Shown here: positions 36,889 through 46,204 of the stretch, piece after piece | Position numbering within the stretch: position 1 is the first letter of the stretch | How the letters are laid out: each line of letters opens with the position of its first letter | NCBI RefSeq assembly: GCF_024749045.1 | Contig: NZ_CP087184.1 | Coordinates: 682,001 to 746,000, forward strand | Source of the DNA: Pseudomonas sp. B21-028 | GTDB lineage: Bacteria; Pseudomonadota; Gammaproteobacteria; Pseudomonadales; Pseudomonadaceae | Reading direction: 5' to 3' | Length of the DNA stretch: 64,000 nucleotides | Notes under the pieces: model-generated | Told to the model about the DNA's origin: nothing | The model's input: only the letters and a program-made list of their open reading frames with translations | Databases searched by the model: none | Made by a program: the position numbers and the translations under genes

Positions 36889-37767
36889 CTAGCGCCGACG
36901 TCCGGTGATGCGCACCCAGCCATCACGATTGGCAATAGGGTCCAGGTCAAAGTCGGCGGCATAAGCAGCGGCGACTTCCTCGCCCTGTTCGGCCAGGATG
37001 CCCGACAGCGCCAGTTGCCCGCCCGGCTTGACCAGGCCCGACAGTTGCGGCGCCAGGGAGACCAACGGTCCGGCCAGGATATTGGCGACCAGCACGTCGG
37101 CCTGGACCTGGGGCAGATCCTGCGGCAGATAGAGCGGGAACAGTGCTTCGGCAATGTTGTTGCGCCCGGCGTTGTCGCGGGACGCTTCCAGGGCCTGGAC
37201 GTCGATGTCGGTGCCGACCGCCTGTTTGGCACCCAGCAGCAGGGCGGCAATGGCCAGGATGCCCGAACCGCAGCCGAAGTCGAGCACATCGCAGCCTTTC
37301 AGATCCTGGCCGTCGAGCCATTCCAGGCACAGCGCGGTGGTCGGGTGGGTGCCGGTACCGAACGCCAGGCCCGGGTCCAACAGCAGGTTGACGGCGTCCG
37401 GCTCCGGCGCCGCGTGCCAGCTCGGTACGATCCACAGTCGCTGGCCAAAGCGCATCGGCTGGAAATTGTCCATCCAGCTGCGTTCCCAGTCCTGGTCTTC
37501 GATCACTTCGCTGTGGTGTTCGGGCAGCGGGCTGCCGGTCAGCAGTTCCAGATGGGCCAGCACGCTGGCCGCTTCGGTGCCCCCTTCGAACAGGGCCAGC
37601 AGGTGGGTGTGGGACCACAGCGGCGTGGTGTTGAGTTCCGGCTCGAAGATCGGCTGGTCTTCGGCGTCCATGAAGGTGACCGATACGGCGCCTACTTCAA
37701 GAAACGCATCTTCGTAGGTTTCGGCTTGTTCCGGGCTGATGGCCAGACGTACTTGCAGCCAAGGCAT
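36889..37767 (-). CDS. prmA: Ribosomal protein L11 methyltransferase PrmA
   Basis: 292 residues from [20 protein letters not shown]; a start three codons earlier is also open. It has an N-terminal substrate-recognition domain, then the SAM-binding motif [18 protein letters not shown] and the [12 protein letters not shown] motif. It trimethylates ribosomal protein L11. It is divergent from the large toxin gene at 38010 across 242 bases that include an AT-rich patch (ATATATATGTATG near 37941). Confidence 0.96.
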   Translation of the reverse strand: MPWLQVRLAISPEQAETYEDAFLEVGAVSVTFMDAEDQPIFEPELNTTPLWSHTHLLALFEGGTEAASVLAHLELLTGSPLPEHHSEVIEDQDWERSWMDNFQPMRFGQRLWIVPSWHAAPEPDAVNLLLDPGLAFGTGTHPTTALCLEWLDGQDLKGCDVLDFGCGSGILAIAALLLGAKQAVGTDIDVQALEASRDNAGRNNIAEALFPLYLPQDLPQVQADVLVANILAGPLVSLAPQLSGLVKPGGQLALSGILAEQGEEVAAAYAADFDLDPIANRDGWVRITGRRR

Positions 37768-38009
37768 GGCGGGCACCTTTGGAAATGAATCTACAGGAAG
37801 CAGCCTTGGTGGCCTGTGTGGCGACCAGGCTGCGAAAGCTGCGCAGTGTACGCCAGGTCGTCGTCAAAGTGGATAAGCCCGGAGGTCCGCGGCCGATTCG
37901 AGCACGGCGCGCGGGTGCCGTCCGGCGTGGTGTTTCGATATATATATGTATGACATGGAGGCGTTGTACCGCGGATAAGGTGAGGGTCCACACAACAGGG
38001 AGGAACGTG

Positions 38010-41000
38010 ATGGACAACACTGCCGAGGGGCAAAGCAAGGCGAATGGCGCGGGATCAGTATCCAGCCCGCAGGCGGAAACCGCACAAGCCGTTCTGGAAA
38101 GGCTGGCACGCTGGAAGGCCGTGATCGACCCGCGATTGCAGGGCCAGATGACCTTGTTGGAGGTGCTGGAGGAGTATCTGTTGGTCGAACTGCGTACCCG
38201 TTATCAGGAAGGCAATATCGATCCACATTTCATCGGCACCCTGCTGGACACGGTGCTGCAACGGATGATCGACGATAAGCCGCTGGCGCCTGACCCGGAA
38301 TACGACGTGGCATTCCGTTGGCCTGGAGGGCCCGACATGGGGTTTTCGGCCGAGCGTCAGGACGTCATTGTCCAGGTGTTGGAATCCGCAGCCAGGGGGG
38401 GAATCAATCATTACAAGGACTACCTGCGTCGTCATTGGCGCATGACAAACGGCGACGTCTCGCTCGAGGGCGTGGTCCAACGCAAGCTCAATGAACACAT
38501 GGCGGCCATTGACAGGGTTTTTCAGCTCGACCAGTTGGCGGGTCTGGATGTCGATGAACTGCGGGAGCGCATCGAAAAGCTCCAGGACGCCTGGCGTCGC
38601 ATGAGTGAATCAAGCGCGCTGGCCACAGTGCGGGAGCGCCGGGATCTCGAGGCGTTGGCACGCTTGCAACTGCCTCATTGGCTGCGGGTGTTGGATGAGC
38701 CTGGGCGAGCATCGCTACAGTTGCTTCAGGAGCGGACTCAGCAGGCGCAGGCGCGGGTCGATGAGCTGCTCGATGGCCTGGGCTCAATACGAGCCTTCGC
38801 CAGGCAACAGGCCAAGGCGCATGTCCGGCATGAACTGGACATGGACGTCGAGCCGGACCGCGTTCGGGTGACGTTGCAATGGAGAACGGTGGTTGACCAG
38901 CCCATCCAGCGTCACAGTCTGAGCGACCTGGTGGCGGCAGGGCCGGTAAGGGCCGATGCCGTGTCGGTGCTGTTGGTGGAAAATGGCGCGATGCTGCGCA
39001 ATCAGCCCCTTGCATCGGCTTTCGTCAGCCGGTTGTTGGCGGACGTGGATGCGCCCGCGGGGTACTTGCAGGCGCTGACCGATCGATATGAACGGGCGGA
39101 TCTGAAGCGCGCCATGTTCGACTGGCTCGTGGCCCGACTGCGGCAAAGTGCATTCGTGGCACGTTGCGCGGGGCATCTGAAGGCGGTCAATCATGACGCT
39201 GTCAAAACCCTGTGGGAGGGCGAGGCATCGACATTGCCCGCCAACCGGCTGCATGTCACCGGTCTGGCATTGCCCAACGGCTTGCGATGCGCCGATCTGT
39301 TGCTGTTTTTTCGCGAGGACATGCAGGGCGACCTGTTGCTGTATGCCCCCGCCAAGCCGGATGGCCAGGAGTGGATCGAGCTGCCATCGCTGTGGGCGGT
39401 GAGCATGGAAATAGGCGCATGGACCCGAACCGAGGCTGGGCGCGAATACCTGGCGCAGCAACTGTCCCCCGATGATCGCGAGATAGCCCGGGAATACTTC
39501 GCCCGCGTGGTGGACAAGCCGGTTACATGGAACTCGGGCAAGGATCTCAGGGGAGGAGTGACAGGATTCAGGGCATGCCTGGAAGACGCCGTGGCCATAG
39601 GGTTGGCCAATAACCTGGCGCAGGTGCAGTTGGACGAGTCGCCTCGCTGGTACTGCGCGTTGCCGCTTGATTCCCGTCGAAACATCAGCAGTTTGAGCCA
39701 GGAGCTCCTGGTGCATCAGCGGGCGTTCAACGAGCAGCTTGCGGACTTCGAAGTCTTCGTGGACTTCGCCAGGCGCACCGTCGCCCAGGCGATCTCGCCT
39801 TACCTGCGCAGCAGGGGCGTGCTTGAGCCGGTCGATCCCGGGACCATCCTCATCGATTACCGCCCGGGGCTCGCGGGACGTGACACGAAGACTACGAGCC
39901 TGCTGGATCTGGTCATCCATGGCTACGACGACAATTCGGGTATCGACGACCCCCGCAAAGGCGTGCGCTCCTCTGTCGGGCATGACCTGGGGCAGGTCCG
40001 CAGTGCCGAGCTGGCGTTCTATATCCGTCGGGCCTATGTGGGCGAGCGCTACGGGAGGGAGACCCGCGCCAGATTCCTCGACGTCGATTCACCCGCCTAT
40101 ATCAAGCGTCGCAATACCTACCGCCACATGCTGCTGATCCGAATGGACCGTGATCTGCGCATCGCGAAGGGTAAGGGCTTGTTGAACGATTCGGAATTCT
40201 GGTGGCTCACCCGACAAGTCACCCTGCTGGGTGAAGCGGCGTCTTCGGGCGGTGCGGAGTATCCCGGGGCGGTGGTGAGACGTGAGGGCGTGGTCAGGTT
40301 TACCGTCGATGGGCACGTCGTGTTGGGTGTTTACGTTTTCACCTACTTCGATCCCAAGCGTTCGTCCTGGCTGTATACGCCCGATGCACCGGACGGTGTC
40401 ATATTCCGCCAGTACCGTGATTTTGCCGGCAGGGTCGCCGCGCAGCTGCATGACTACGTGCTGGGGCGCGTGGCCCTTACCGCCAGGGGGGCGGTAAGAC
40501 GCTCGCTGGCGGCCCTGGCAACGGGGAGTGCGGGCGTCGATACATTGCGCGAGCTCAATCGGGTCATCGACATCCGCGCCGGGTTCGATGCCTATATCGA
40601 GCGCAGTGTCACCGATGTGGAGGATGTCACCACCAGCCGTACCGAAGTGATCGAGAGCCAGGTCCTCAAGGGCCTGCTCTTTGCGTCGGCCCCGGTCTCT
40701 ATGGTGTATCCCCCCTTTGTTCTGCTGCTGGATATCGTCTTTATGACTGTCAGTTCCGGACAGGCCATCGAAGCCCATGTCCAAGGCGACACTGAACGGG
40801 CGCTGTGGCATTGGCTGGACGCGGCCTGGGGAGCGTTGTTCGCCACGTTGGGGTTGCAGATGGTGGGCGCTGCCAGAAGTCTGAAGCAGGTGCTGAAACC
40901 TGTGTCATTGTCCTCCCGGCGCTTGAGGCATGCAGCCTCCGTGTCAGCCAGAGAGAGCGATCCGCCCCTGCGGCCCGTACGCTTCAAGTCCCATCAGGCT

Positions 41001-41963
41001 ATCAAGGAGGTGCCTGCAAACCTGGTGGAGGTGACTGAGGAGGGCAATTTCAAGGGCACCTGGCGTAGCCCGTCCAGTGCGTCGCAGCCGCAGGACAGCT
41101 ACTTCATCAAGCGTGGGGGCAGGTATTACCAGGTGAAGAAAGATCCCTTTTTTGATGGTCTGCGCCTGGTGGATGCCAGGAATCCCGGGGCGTTTTATCA
41201 GGAGCCCCTGCGCAGGATGTCGAATGGCAAGTGGGTCTACGATAAGCCGGGCTTGCTGGGTGGAAACGGCGAGGTGGCCTACCTTGGGCGAGTGGATGAC
41301 TTGCGGACGGCGTTTCCTGGTCATGTCTTCCCGGATGTCTCAAGGGGAGCGTTGCAGGGCGAGGCGGTAGTGGCGAGGTTCAGCGAGGCGGTGGCGGACA
41401 ATTATCTGTTCTCCCTGAACGCGCAGACCTGCGTGATCGCTTCGCTGTACAACCCGACCACCGGAATGGGGGCTGTCATTCACTTCGATCACAATATCCG
41501 CGCGCTGATCGAACGCTGTCTGCGGGACATAACGCAGCGCCTGGGCGGCGTGACGCAGGATATCCGTGCCATCCTGGTGGGTGGGGATTGGCTGACAGGC
41601 ACTGACATCGGCGGGCGGGTCAGGTCGGCGATGCGGCGTCAGGGCCTGCAACCCACGTGGGATCACTGGTCGTACTCTTCCTGTTTTGGCAATACCTATG
41701 GTGTCGCGCTGGACCTGCGCAATGGCGTGACTTCGGTATTCAAGACATCGCGCGACCAGGTCGAACGCTACTACATACCGGTGCTGGCGCGAGCGAAAAA
41801 GAGTGCCGATCCGGTGTCGGCGCGAGCACGGGGGTTCATGAGGCGCCTGCGCAACGAGCCCCTGGTCGCCAATCCCAGCGGTGCCATCAGCACTGCGCAG
41901 GGGAGGCCGGTGACTTCCGCGCAGATCGAAGCGCAGGCTTTCTCGACGGTGCTGCTGAGCTGA
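38010..41963 (+). CDS. Large toxin with a C-terminal CheD/CNF-like deamidase domain
   Basis: 1317 residues from MDNTAEGQSK, chosen for the strong GGGAGG ribosome binding site. Residues 1 to about 880 are long and helical and resemble the N-terminal part of Pseudomonas dermonecrotic-toxin-domain (DUF6543-type) proteins, with moderate confidence. About 885-955 is hydrophobic (GLLFASAPVSMVYPPFVLLL) and may serve in translocation. About 1130-1260 looks like CheD: Cys1141 in NAQTCVIASLYNPTTGMGAV, His1158 exactly 17 residues on, then ILVGGDWLTGTDIGGRVRSA and a glycine-rich strand followed by NGVTSVFKTS. CheD and the CNF toxins deamidate Gln or Asn with a Cys-His pair. It has no signal peptide and stands alone between prmA and accC. 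The host target is unknown. Confidence 0.75.
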   Translation: MDNTAEGQSKANGAGSVSSPQAETAQAVLERLARWKAVIDPRLQGQMTLLEVLEEYLLVELRTRYQEGNIDPHFIGTLLDTVLQRMIDDKPLAPDPEYDVAFRWPGGPDMGFSAERQDVIVQVLESAARGGINHYKDYLRRHWRMTNGDVSLEGVVQRKLNEHMAAIDRVFQLDQLAGLDVDELRERIEKLQDAWRRMSESSALATVRERRDLEALARLQLPHWLRVLDEPGRASLQLLQERTQQAQARVDELLDGLGSIRAFARQQAKAHVRHELDMDVEPDRVRVTLQWRTVVDQPIQRHSLSDLVAAGPVRADAVSVLLVENGAMLRNQPLASAFVSRLLADVDAPAGYLQALTDRYERADLKRAMFDWLVARLRQSAFVARCAGHLKAVNHDAVKTLWEGEASTLPANRLHVTGLALPNGLRCADLLLFFREDMQGDLLLYAPAKPDGQEWIELPSLWAVSMEIGAWTRTEAGREYLAQQLSPDDREIAREYFARVVDKPVTWNSGKDLRGGVTGFRACLEDAVAIGLANNLAQVQLDESPRWYCALPLDSRRNISSLSQELLVHQRAFNEQLADFEVFVDFARRTVAQAISPYLRSRGVLEPVDPGTILIDYRPGLAGRDTKTTSLLDLVIHGYDDNSGIDDPRKGVRSSVGHDLGQVRSAELAFYIRRAYVGERYGRETRARFLDVDSPAYIKRRNTYRHMLLIRMDRDLRIAKGKGLLNDSEFWWLTRQVTLLGEAASSGGAEYPGAVVRREGVVRFTVDGHVVLGVYVFTYFDPKRSSWLYTPDAPDGVIFRQYRDFAGRVAAQLHDYVLGRVALTARGAVRRSLAALATGSAGVDTLRELNRVIDIRAGFDAYIERSVTDVEDVTTSRTEVIESQVLKGLLFASAPVSMVYPPFVLLLDIVFMTVSSGQAIEAHVQGDTERALWHWLDAAWGALFATLGLQMVGAARSLKQVLKPVSLSSRRLRHAASVSARESDPPLRPVRFKSHQAIKEVPANLVEVTEEGNFKGTWRSPSSASQPQDSYFIKRGGRYYQVKKDPFFDGLRLVDARNPGAFYQEPLRRMSNGKWVYDKPGLLGGNGEVAYLGRVDDLRTAFPGHVFPDVSRGALQGEAVVARFSEAVADNYLFSLNAQTCVIASLYNPTTGMGAVIHFDHNIRALIERCLRDITQRLGGVTQDIRAILVGGDWLTGTDIGGRVRSAMRRQGLQPTWDHWSYSSCFGNTYGVALDLRNGVTSVFKTSRDQVERYYIPVLARAKKSADPVSARARGFMRRLRNEPLVANPSGAISTAQGRPVTSAQIEAQAFSTVLLS

Positions 41964-41977
41964 TCGGTCGGCAGGCA

Positions 41978-42013
41978 AAAAAAAACCCCGGCCAAAGGAC
42001 CGGGGTCTTTTTT
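41978..42013. terminator. Bidirectional rho-independent terminator between the toxin and accC
   Basis: CCCCGG and CCGGGG form a hairpin with loop CCAAAGGA, flanked by an A-run on the left and a T-run on the right. It therefore serves the toxin gene on the plus strand and the aroQ-accB-accC operon on the minus strand. Confidence 0.9.
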
Positions 42014-42028
42014 ACATCACCTGTGACA

Positions 42029-43384
42029 TCAAGCCTCGTGGGCCAGCTTGTGTTCCAGGTAATGGATGTTGACGCCGCCTTCGCAGAAGCCTTTGTCACG
42101 TACCAGATCGCGGTGCAGCGGGATGTTGGTCTTGATCCCGTCCACCACGATTTCTTCCAGCGCATTGCGCATGCGCGCCATGGCTTCGTCGCGGGTCGCC
42201 CCGTAGGTGATCAGCTTGCCGATCAACGAATCGTAGTTCGGCGGAACGGCATAACCGCTGTACAGGTGCGAGTCGACGCGAACGCCATTGCCGCCCGGTG
42301 CATGGAAGTGCTTGACCGTGCCTGGGCTCGGCATGAAGGTTTTCGGGTCTTCGGCGTTGATCCGGCATTCCAGCGCGTGACCGCGGATGACTACGTCATC
42401 CTGGGTGAACGACAGCTTGTTGCCGGCGGCGATGCTGAGCATCTCCTTGACGATGTCGATACCGGTGACCATTTCCGAAACCGGGTGCTCCACCTGAACA
42501 CGGGTGTTCATTTCGATGAAGTAGAAGCGACCGTTCTCGTACAGGAACTCGAAGGTACCGGCGCCGCGGTAGCCGATGTCGATGCAGGCCTTGACGCAAC
42601 GCGCCAGGACTTCCTGGCGGGCCTTCTCGTCGATGCCCGGTGCCGGCGCTTCTTCTAGGACCTTCTGGTGACGACGTTGCAGCGAGCAATCGCGGTCGCC
42701 CAGGTGGATGGCCTGGCCCTGGCCGTCGGACAGCACCTGGACTTCGACGTGGCGTGGGTTGGTCAGGAACTTTTCCAGGTAGACCATCGGGTTGCCGAAC
42801 GCCGCGCCTGCTTCGGAGCGGGTCAGTTTTGCCGAGGAAATCAGGTCTTCTTCCTTGTGTACTACGCGCATGCCACGACCACCGCCGCCGCCAGCGGCCT
42901 TGATGATCACCGGGTAACCGACTTCGCGACCAATGCGCAGAGCGGTTTCTTCGTCTTCAGGCAGCGGGCCGTCGGAACCCGGAACGGTCGGTACGCCGGC
43001 TGCGATCATGGCGTGCTTGGCCGACACCTTGTCGCCCATCAGGCGGATGGTTTCGGCTTTCGGACCGATGAAGGCAAAACCGGAATTCTCGACCTGTTCG
43101 GCAAAGTCGGCGTTTTCCGCCAGGAACCCGTAGCCTGGGTGAATGGCGGTGGCGCCGGTCACTTCGGCAGCGGCAATGATCGCCGGGATGTGCAGGTAGG
43201 AGTGCGCGGCAGAAGCCGGGCCGATGCAGACGGATTCGTCCGCCAGGCCCAGGTGCATCAGCTCTTTGTCGGCCTTGGAGTAAACGGCGACGGTCTTGAT
43301 GCCCATCTCTTTGCAGGCACGCAGGATCCGCAGAGCGATCTCACCGCGGTTCGCGATCAGGACTTTTTCCAGCTTCGCAGTCAT
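42029..43384 (-). CDS. accC: Acetyl-CoA carboxylase, biotin carboxylase subunit AccC
   Basis: 451 residues from [20 protein letters not shown]; an open frame seven codons longer is less likely because it would overlap accB. It is an ATP-grasp enzyme with [14 protein letters not shown], the biotin carboxylase signature [17 protein letters not shown], and [20 protein letters not shown]. It carboxylates biotin on AccB in the first step of fatty-acid synthesis. It is last of the aroQ-accB-accC operon, 17 bases after accB. Confidence 0.97.
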   Translation of the reverse strand: MTAKLEKVLIANRGEIALRILRACKEMGIKTVAVYSKADKELMHLGLADESVCIGPASAAHSYLHIPAIIAAAEVTGATAIHPGYGFLAENADFAEQVENSGFAFIGPKAETIRLMGDKVSAKHAMIAAGVPTVPGSDGPLPEDEETALRIGREVGYPVIIKAAGGGGGRGMRVVHKEEDLISSAKLTRSEAGAAFGNPMVYLEKFLTNPRHVEVQVLSDGQGQAIHLGDRDCSLQRRHQKVLEEAPAPGIDEKARQEVLARCVKACIDIGYRGAGTFEFLYENGRFYFIEMNTRVQVEHPVSEMVTGIDIVKEMLSIAAGNKLSFTQDDVVIRGHALECRINAEDPKTFMPSPGTVKHFHAPGGNGVRVDSHLYSGYAVPPNYDSLIGKLITYGATRDEAMARMRNALEEIVVDGIKTNIPLHRDLVRDKGFCEGGVNIHYLEHKLAHEA

Positions 43385-43401
43385 CAAAGGCTCTCCGCGG
43401 T

Positions 43402-43866
43402 TCAAACGATGGTGAACAGCGGTTGGTCGTACTCAACCGGCTGGCCGTCTTCAACGAGGATGGACTCGATCACACCGCTGGTTTCAGCTTCGATGTGGTT
43501 CATCATCTTCATGGCTTCGACGATGCACAGGGTGTCGCCTTTCTTCACGGTCTGGCCCACTTCGACGAAGGACGGCGAGGTTGGCGAAGACTTGCGATAG
43601 AAGGTGCCTACCATTGGCGAGCGAGCGACAGTGCCGTTGAGCGCTGGAGCGGCGGCAGCGGCTGGAGCAGCGGCAGCAGCAACAGGTGCGGCTGGCGCTG
43701 GCGCGGCGGCCGGAGCCTGCATCGGTGCCGGGGCGTAGAACTGCTGGGCTGGAGTCTTGCTGTGGCGGCTGATGCGTACGGACTCTTCGCCTTCCTTGAT
43801 CTCGAGCTCGTCGATGCCGGACTCTTCCAGCAATTCGATCAGTTTCTTAACTTTACGGATATCCAT
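43402..43866 (-). CDS. accB: Biotin carboxyl carrier protein AccB
   Basis: 154 residues. It has an N-terminal acidic part ([16 protein letters not shown]), then an Ala/Pro-rich flexible linker (about residues 46-78) and the biotinyl domain with Lys120 in [13 protein letters not shown], the lysine that BirA biotinylates. It shuttles carboxybiotin between AccC and the carboxyltransferase. It lies between aroQ and accC on the same strand. Confidence 0.97.
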   Translation of the reverse strand: MDIRKVKKLIELLEESGIDELEIKEGEESVRISRHSKTPAQQFYAPAPMQAPAAAPAPAAPVAAAAAPAAAAAPALNGTVARSPMVGTFYRKSSPTSPSFVEVGQTVKKGDTLCIVEAMKMMNHIEAETSGVIESILVEDGQPVEYDQPLFTIV

Positions 43867-43914
43867 GAATCATCAACTCCCAAGGGTCGGTCAGGGGCGT
43901 TTAACGCTTGTTGT

Positions 43915-44367
43915 TCAAGCTGTTGCCTGTTTTTCAAGCTGCTCTAGGGCGGCCTCCAGGGCCAGTCGGTAACCGCTGGCGCCAAGGCCGCAGATCACTC
44001 CCACCGCTACATCGGAGAAGTAGGAGTGATGGCGGAAAGGTTCGCGTTTGTGCACGTTGGACAAATGCACTTCGATGAATGGGATGCTCACCGCCAGCAG
44101 CGCGTCACGTAATGCGACACTTGTATGCGTAAAAGCTGCTGGATTGATCAAAATGAAGTCCACGCCTTCGCCACGGGCGGCGTGGATGCGGTCGATCAAT
44201 TCATATTCGGCGTTGCTTTGCAGGTAGAGCAGATGATGGCCGCCGGCGCGGGCCCGCTGCTCCAGGTCCTGGTTGATCTGGGCCAGTGTCACCGCCCCAT
44301 AGACGCCCGGTTCACGGGTGCCCAGCAGGTTCAGGTTGGGTCCGTGCAGGACCAAGAGGGTCGCCAT
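43915..44367 (-). CDS. aroQ: 3-Dehydroquinate dehydratase, type II
   Basis: 150 residues with the type II signature [19 protein letters not shown] at the N-terminus, containing the active-site Tyr. [18 protein letters not shown] and [18 protein letters not shown] follow. It dehydrates 3-dehydroquinate in the shikimate pathway. It is first in the aroQ-accB-accC operon. Upstream 44368-44540 shows no other gene; a REP array begins at 44541. Confidence 0.96.
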   Translation of the reverse strand: MATLLVLHGPNLNLLGTREPGVYGAVTLAQINQDLEQRARAGGHHLLYLQSNAEYELIDRIHAARGEGVDFILINPAAFTHTSVALRDALLAVSIPFIEVHLSNVHKREPFRHHSYFSDVAVGVICGLGASGYRLALEAALEQLEKQATA

Positions 44368-44540
44368 CTGCTGTTCCTTGTTATCTGTGAGCAGGTATCA
44401 GAACCCGGCGACTATGCCGCAAACCCTTAATGACTGTCCAGTTCTCGGCAATAGCCAGCACGATGAGCGATGTTTGCGAAAAATTTGTGACCATGGTCTG
44501 GGATCCGGTCACCACTCCTTCACGGATCACGCTGAACCCT

Positions 44541-44947
44541 GTGGGAGTGAGTCTGCTCGCGATGACGACGGTACATTCAACATCAATGCAAGCTGACCCA
44601 CCGCCATCGCGAGCAGGCTCGCTCCCACAGGGATTGGTGGTAGGCGTGGAGGGTGTGTCCACCCGTGGCCCGGGTGGGAGCGAGCCTGCTCGCGATGACG
44701 ACGGCACATTCAACATCAATGCAAGCTGACCCACCGCCATCGCGAGCAAGCCCGCTCCCACAGGGGATTGGTGGTGGGCGTGGAGGGTGTGTCCACCCGT
44801 GGCCCGGGTGGGAGCGGGCTTGCTCGCGAAGATGGCGGCACATTCAACATCGATGCAAGCTGACCCACCGCCATCGCGAGCAGGCTCGCTCCCACAGGGA
44901 TTGGTGGTGGGCGTGGAGGGTGTGTTCACCCGTGGCCTGGGTGGGAG
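44541..44947. repeat. Tandem REP-pair array, units 1-3 and the first arm of unit 4
   Basis: Units start at 44541, 44674, 44808 and 44941 (period 133-134). Each has arms of type GTGGGAGCGAGCCTGCTCGC, the spacer CATTCAACATCAATGCAAGC, and a linker with GGTGTGTCCACCCGTGGCC. The fourth unit is cut by the IS110-family element after GTGGGAG, and its remainder resumes at 46098 and runs to 46181 on the other side. Confidence 0.93.
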
Positions 44948-44971
44948 CAACTGTCTTACTTCCGCCACCCG

Positions 44972-45889
44972 TCACCGCCACTCAGTGCCGTCTCGAAGCA
45001 TGGCATTCAGTCTGATTAGCAATATTCGCATGCAGGCGATGAGCGCGACTTTCGCGCTCTTGCCTCGCTCTCGAAGTGCTTCATACCGGGCCTTGAAGTC
45101 GGCGTGATAGCGGATGACAACCCAGCACGACATATAAAGCGCACGTCTGACCCGCGCTCTTCCTCCGTAAATCTGACGTTTGCCGCTGTGATTACCACTG
45201 TCGTCGTTGTAGGGGGCGATTCCCGCCAGGGCCGCGATCTCTCTGCGATCAAGCTCACCGAGTTCAGGCAGGTAAACCAACAAACTAGCAGTCGCCACAG
45301 TGCCGATCCCTTTAACTGACGTGAGTCGGTCGGCCTTCTCCGCATCCAGCTTACGCATGCTTTGATTAATGGCTTTGCCAAACTGCTTGATTTGGATTTG
45401 CAGGTAGCGAATATGGTCTTTGATCACCTCGATAACCGCCGGAAGCTGAGCCTGCTGCAGCCGGCGCTTGTTGTCATCTCGCTGCTGGACGAAGTGTTCG
45501 CGCAGCTGAATCAGCTCACGCAGTGCTTCACGCTCAGGTGAAATGGGCTTTTCGTGAGACGCATGCAGAGCTTCGGCAAAATCGGCAAGAACAGCCGCAT
45601 CGATGGGGTCGGTCTTGGCATTCTTGCCCATTGCTACAGCGAAGGCTCTAACCCGGCGAGGGTTGATCCTGAGCACATTGAAACCTGCCTCCTGCAGTGC
45701 TGCCATAACCTTTCGTTCATAGCCGCCCGTGGCTTCCAGTAACACCCGGCCAATCGTGTACTGGCTTAGCTGTTCGACCAGTTGTGCAAAGCCCTCAAGC
45801 GTATTGGGGACCTCATAGCCTTGGTTCTGTGGTCGAACCCAAACGACGAGATTTGATTTGGATATATCGATACCGACCCAGGAAATCAT
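44972..45889 (-). CDS. IS110-family transposase (bridge-RNA-guided recombinase type)
   Basis: 305 residues. The N-terminal DEDD/RuvC-like domain has GIDISKSNLVVWV, LLEATGGYERKVMAAL and KTDPIDAAVLADF. A coiled middle (REHFVQQRDDNKRRLQQAQL) leads to the C-terminal Transposase_20 domain with LTSVKGIGTVATASLLVYLP and LAGIAPYNDDSGNHSGKRQI, the latter holding the catalytic Ser. It appears intact. IS110 enzymes use a structured RNA from the element's non-coding end to pair with target and donor DNA. The gene fills most of the element. Confidence 0.95.
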   Translation of the reverse strand: MISWVGIDISKSNLVVWVRPQNQGYEVPNTLEGFAQLVEQLSQYTIGRVLLEATGGYERKVMAALQEAGFNVLRINPRRVRAFAVAMGKNAKTDPIDAAVLADFAEALHASHEKPISPEREALRELIQLREHFVQQRDDNKRRLQQAQLPAVIEVIKDHIRYLQIQIKQFGKAINQSMRKLDAEKADRLTSVKGIGTVATASLLVYLPELGELDRREIAALAGIAPYNDDSGNHSGKRQIYGGRARVRRALYMSCWVVIRYHADFKARYEALRERGKSAKVALIACMRILLIRLNAMLRDGTEWR

Positions 45890-45921
45890 GGCAAAACCCT
45901 CTTACACTCAGAAATGAGAGT

Positions 45922-46061
45922 GCTCTGGCTTTGCCCACGCTTGTGATTCGAGTGCCGCTCGTCCAACTGTTCGGGCTTATGGGCCAGAGTAGAAAGGTAG
46001 ATGGCAGCTTTGCTCCCACTCGTGCTTCAAGCACCGCGGACTCACAGCTTGCCATCTACCC
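45922..46061 (-). ncRNA. Predicted bridge RNA of the IS110 element
   Basis: Two stem-internal-loop structures are encoded on the transposase strand upstream of it. Target loop: stem arms 45996-46009 and 46046-46060, apical hairpin GTGCT-TGA-AGCAC (46022-46034); the 3' side carries GUGGGAGC (46012-46019), complementary to the REP right target GCTCCCAC, and the 5' side AGUCCGC (46036-46042) matches the left target AGCCCGC with one G-U wobble. Donor loop: stem CTCTGGC/GCCAGAG (45923-45929, 45983-45989), apical CGAG/CTCG; ACAGUUG (45964-45970) equals the element's right terminus ACAGTTG, and CACAAGC (45939-45945) is complementary to the junction GCTTGTG. All four guides fit. Exact RNA ends are unknown. 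Confidence 0.8.
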
Positions 46062-46097
46062 CTCTCAACCCAGAGTTTATTCCCTTACTCAGACACA

Positions 46098-46181
46098 AGC
46101 GGGCTTGCTCGCGAAGATGGCGGCACATTCAACATCGATGCGAGCTGACCCACCGCCATCGCGAGCAGGCTCGCTCCCACA
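46098..46181. repeat. Remainder of the fourth REP unit, displaced by the IS element
   Basis: It continues the arm interrupted at 44947 (GCGGGCTTGCTCGCGAAG...), keeps the spacer CATTCAACATCGATGC, and ends with the complementary arm GCTCGCTCCCACA. Confidence 0.9.
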
Positions 46182-46204
46182 GGGGGTAGTGGCTGGCATT
46201 TGGA

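Larger units (their letters stand above)
44948..46099 (-). mobile_element. IS110-family insertion sequence inserted in a REP element
   Basis: About 1152 bp. The boundaries are deduced by comparing the interrupted REP unit with its intact neighbours: left junction GTGGGAG-C-AACTGTC, right junction CAGACACA-AG-CGGGCTT. On the transposase strand the insertion point is AGCCCG-CT-CCCAC, with CT present at both junctions, consistent with a CT core as known for REP-targeting IS110 elements. There are no terminal inverted repeats and no target duplication beyond the core. The transposase-proximal 3' end is short (about 24 bp) and the 5' end is long (about 210 bp), the arrangement of the IS110 rather than the IS1111 subgroup. 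Confidence 0.9.

Noticed and set aside
44381..45107. Several open frames within the REP array after aroQ
   Set aside because: The peptides are repeats of the REP sequence and run into the insertion element; no coding signal.
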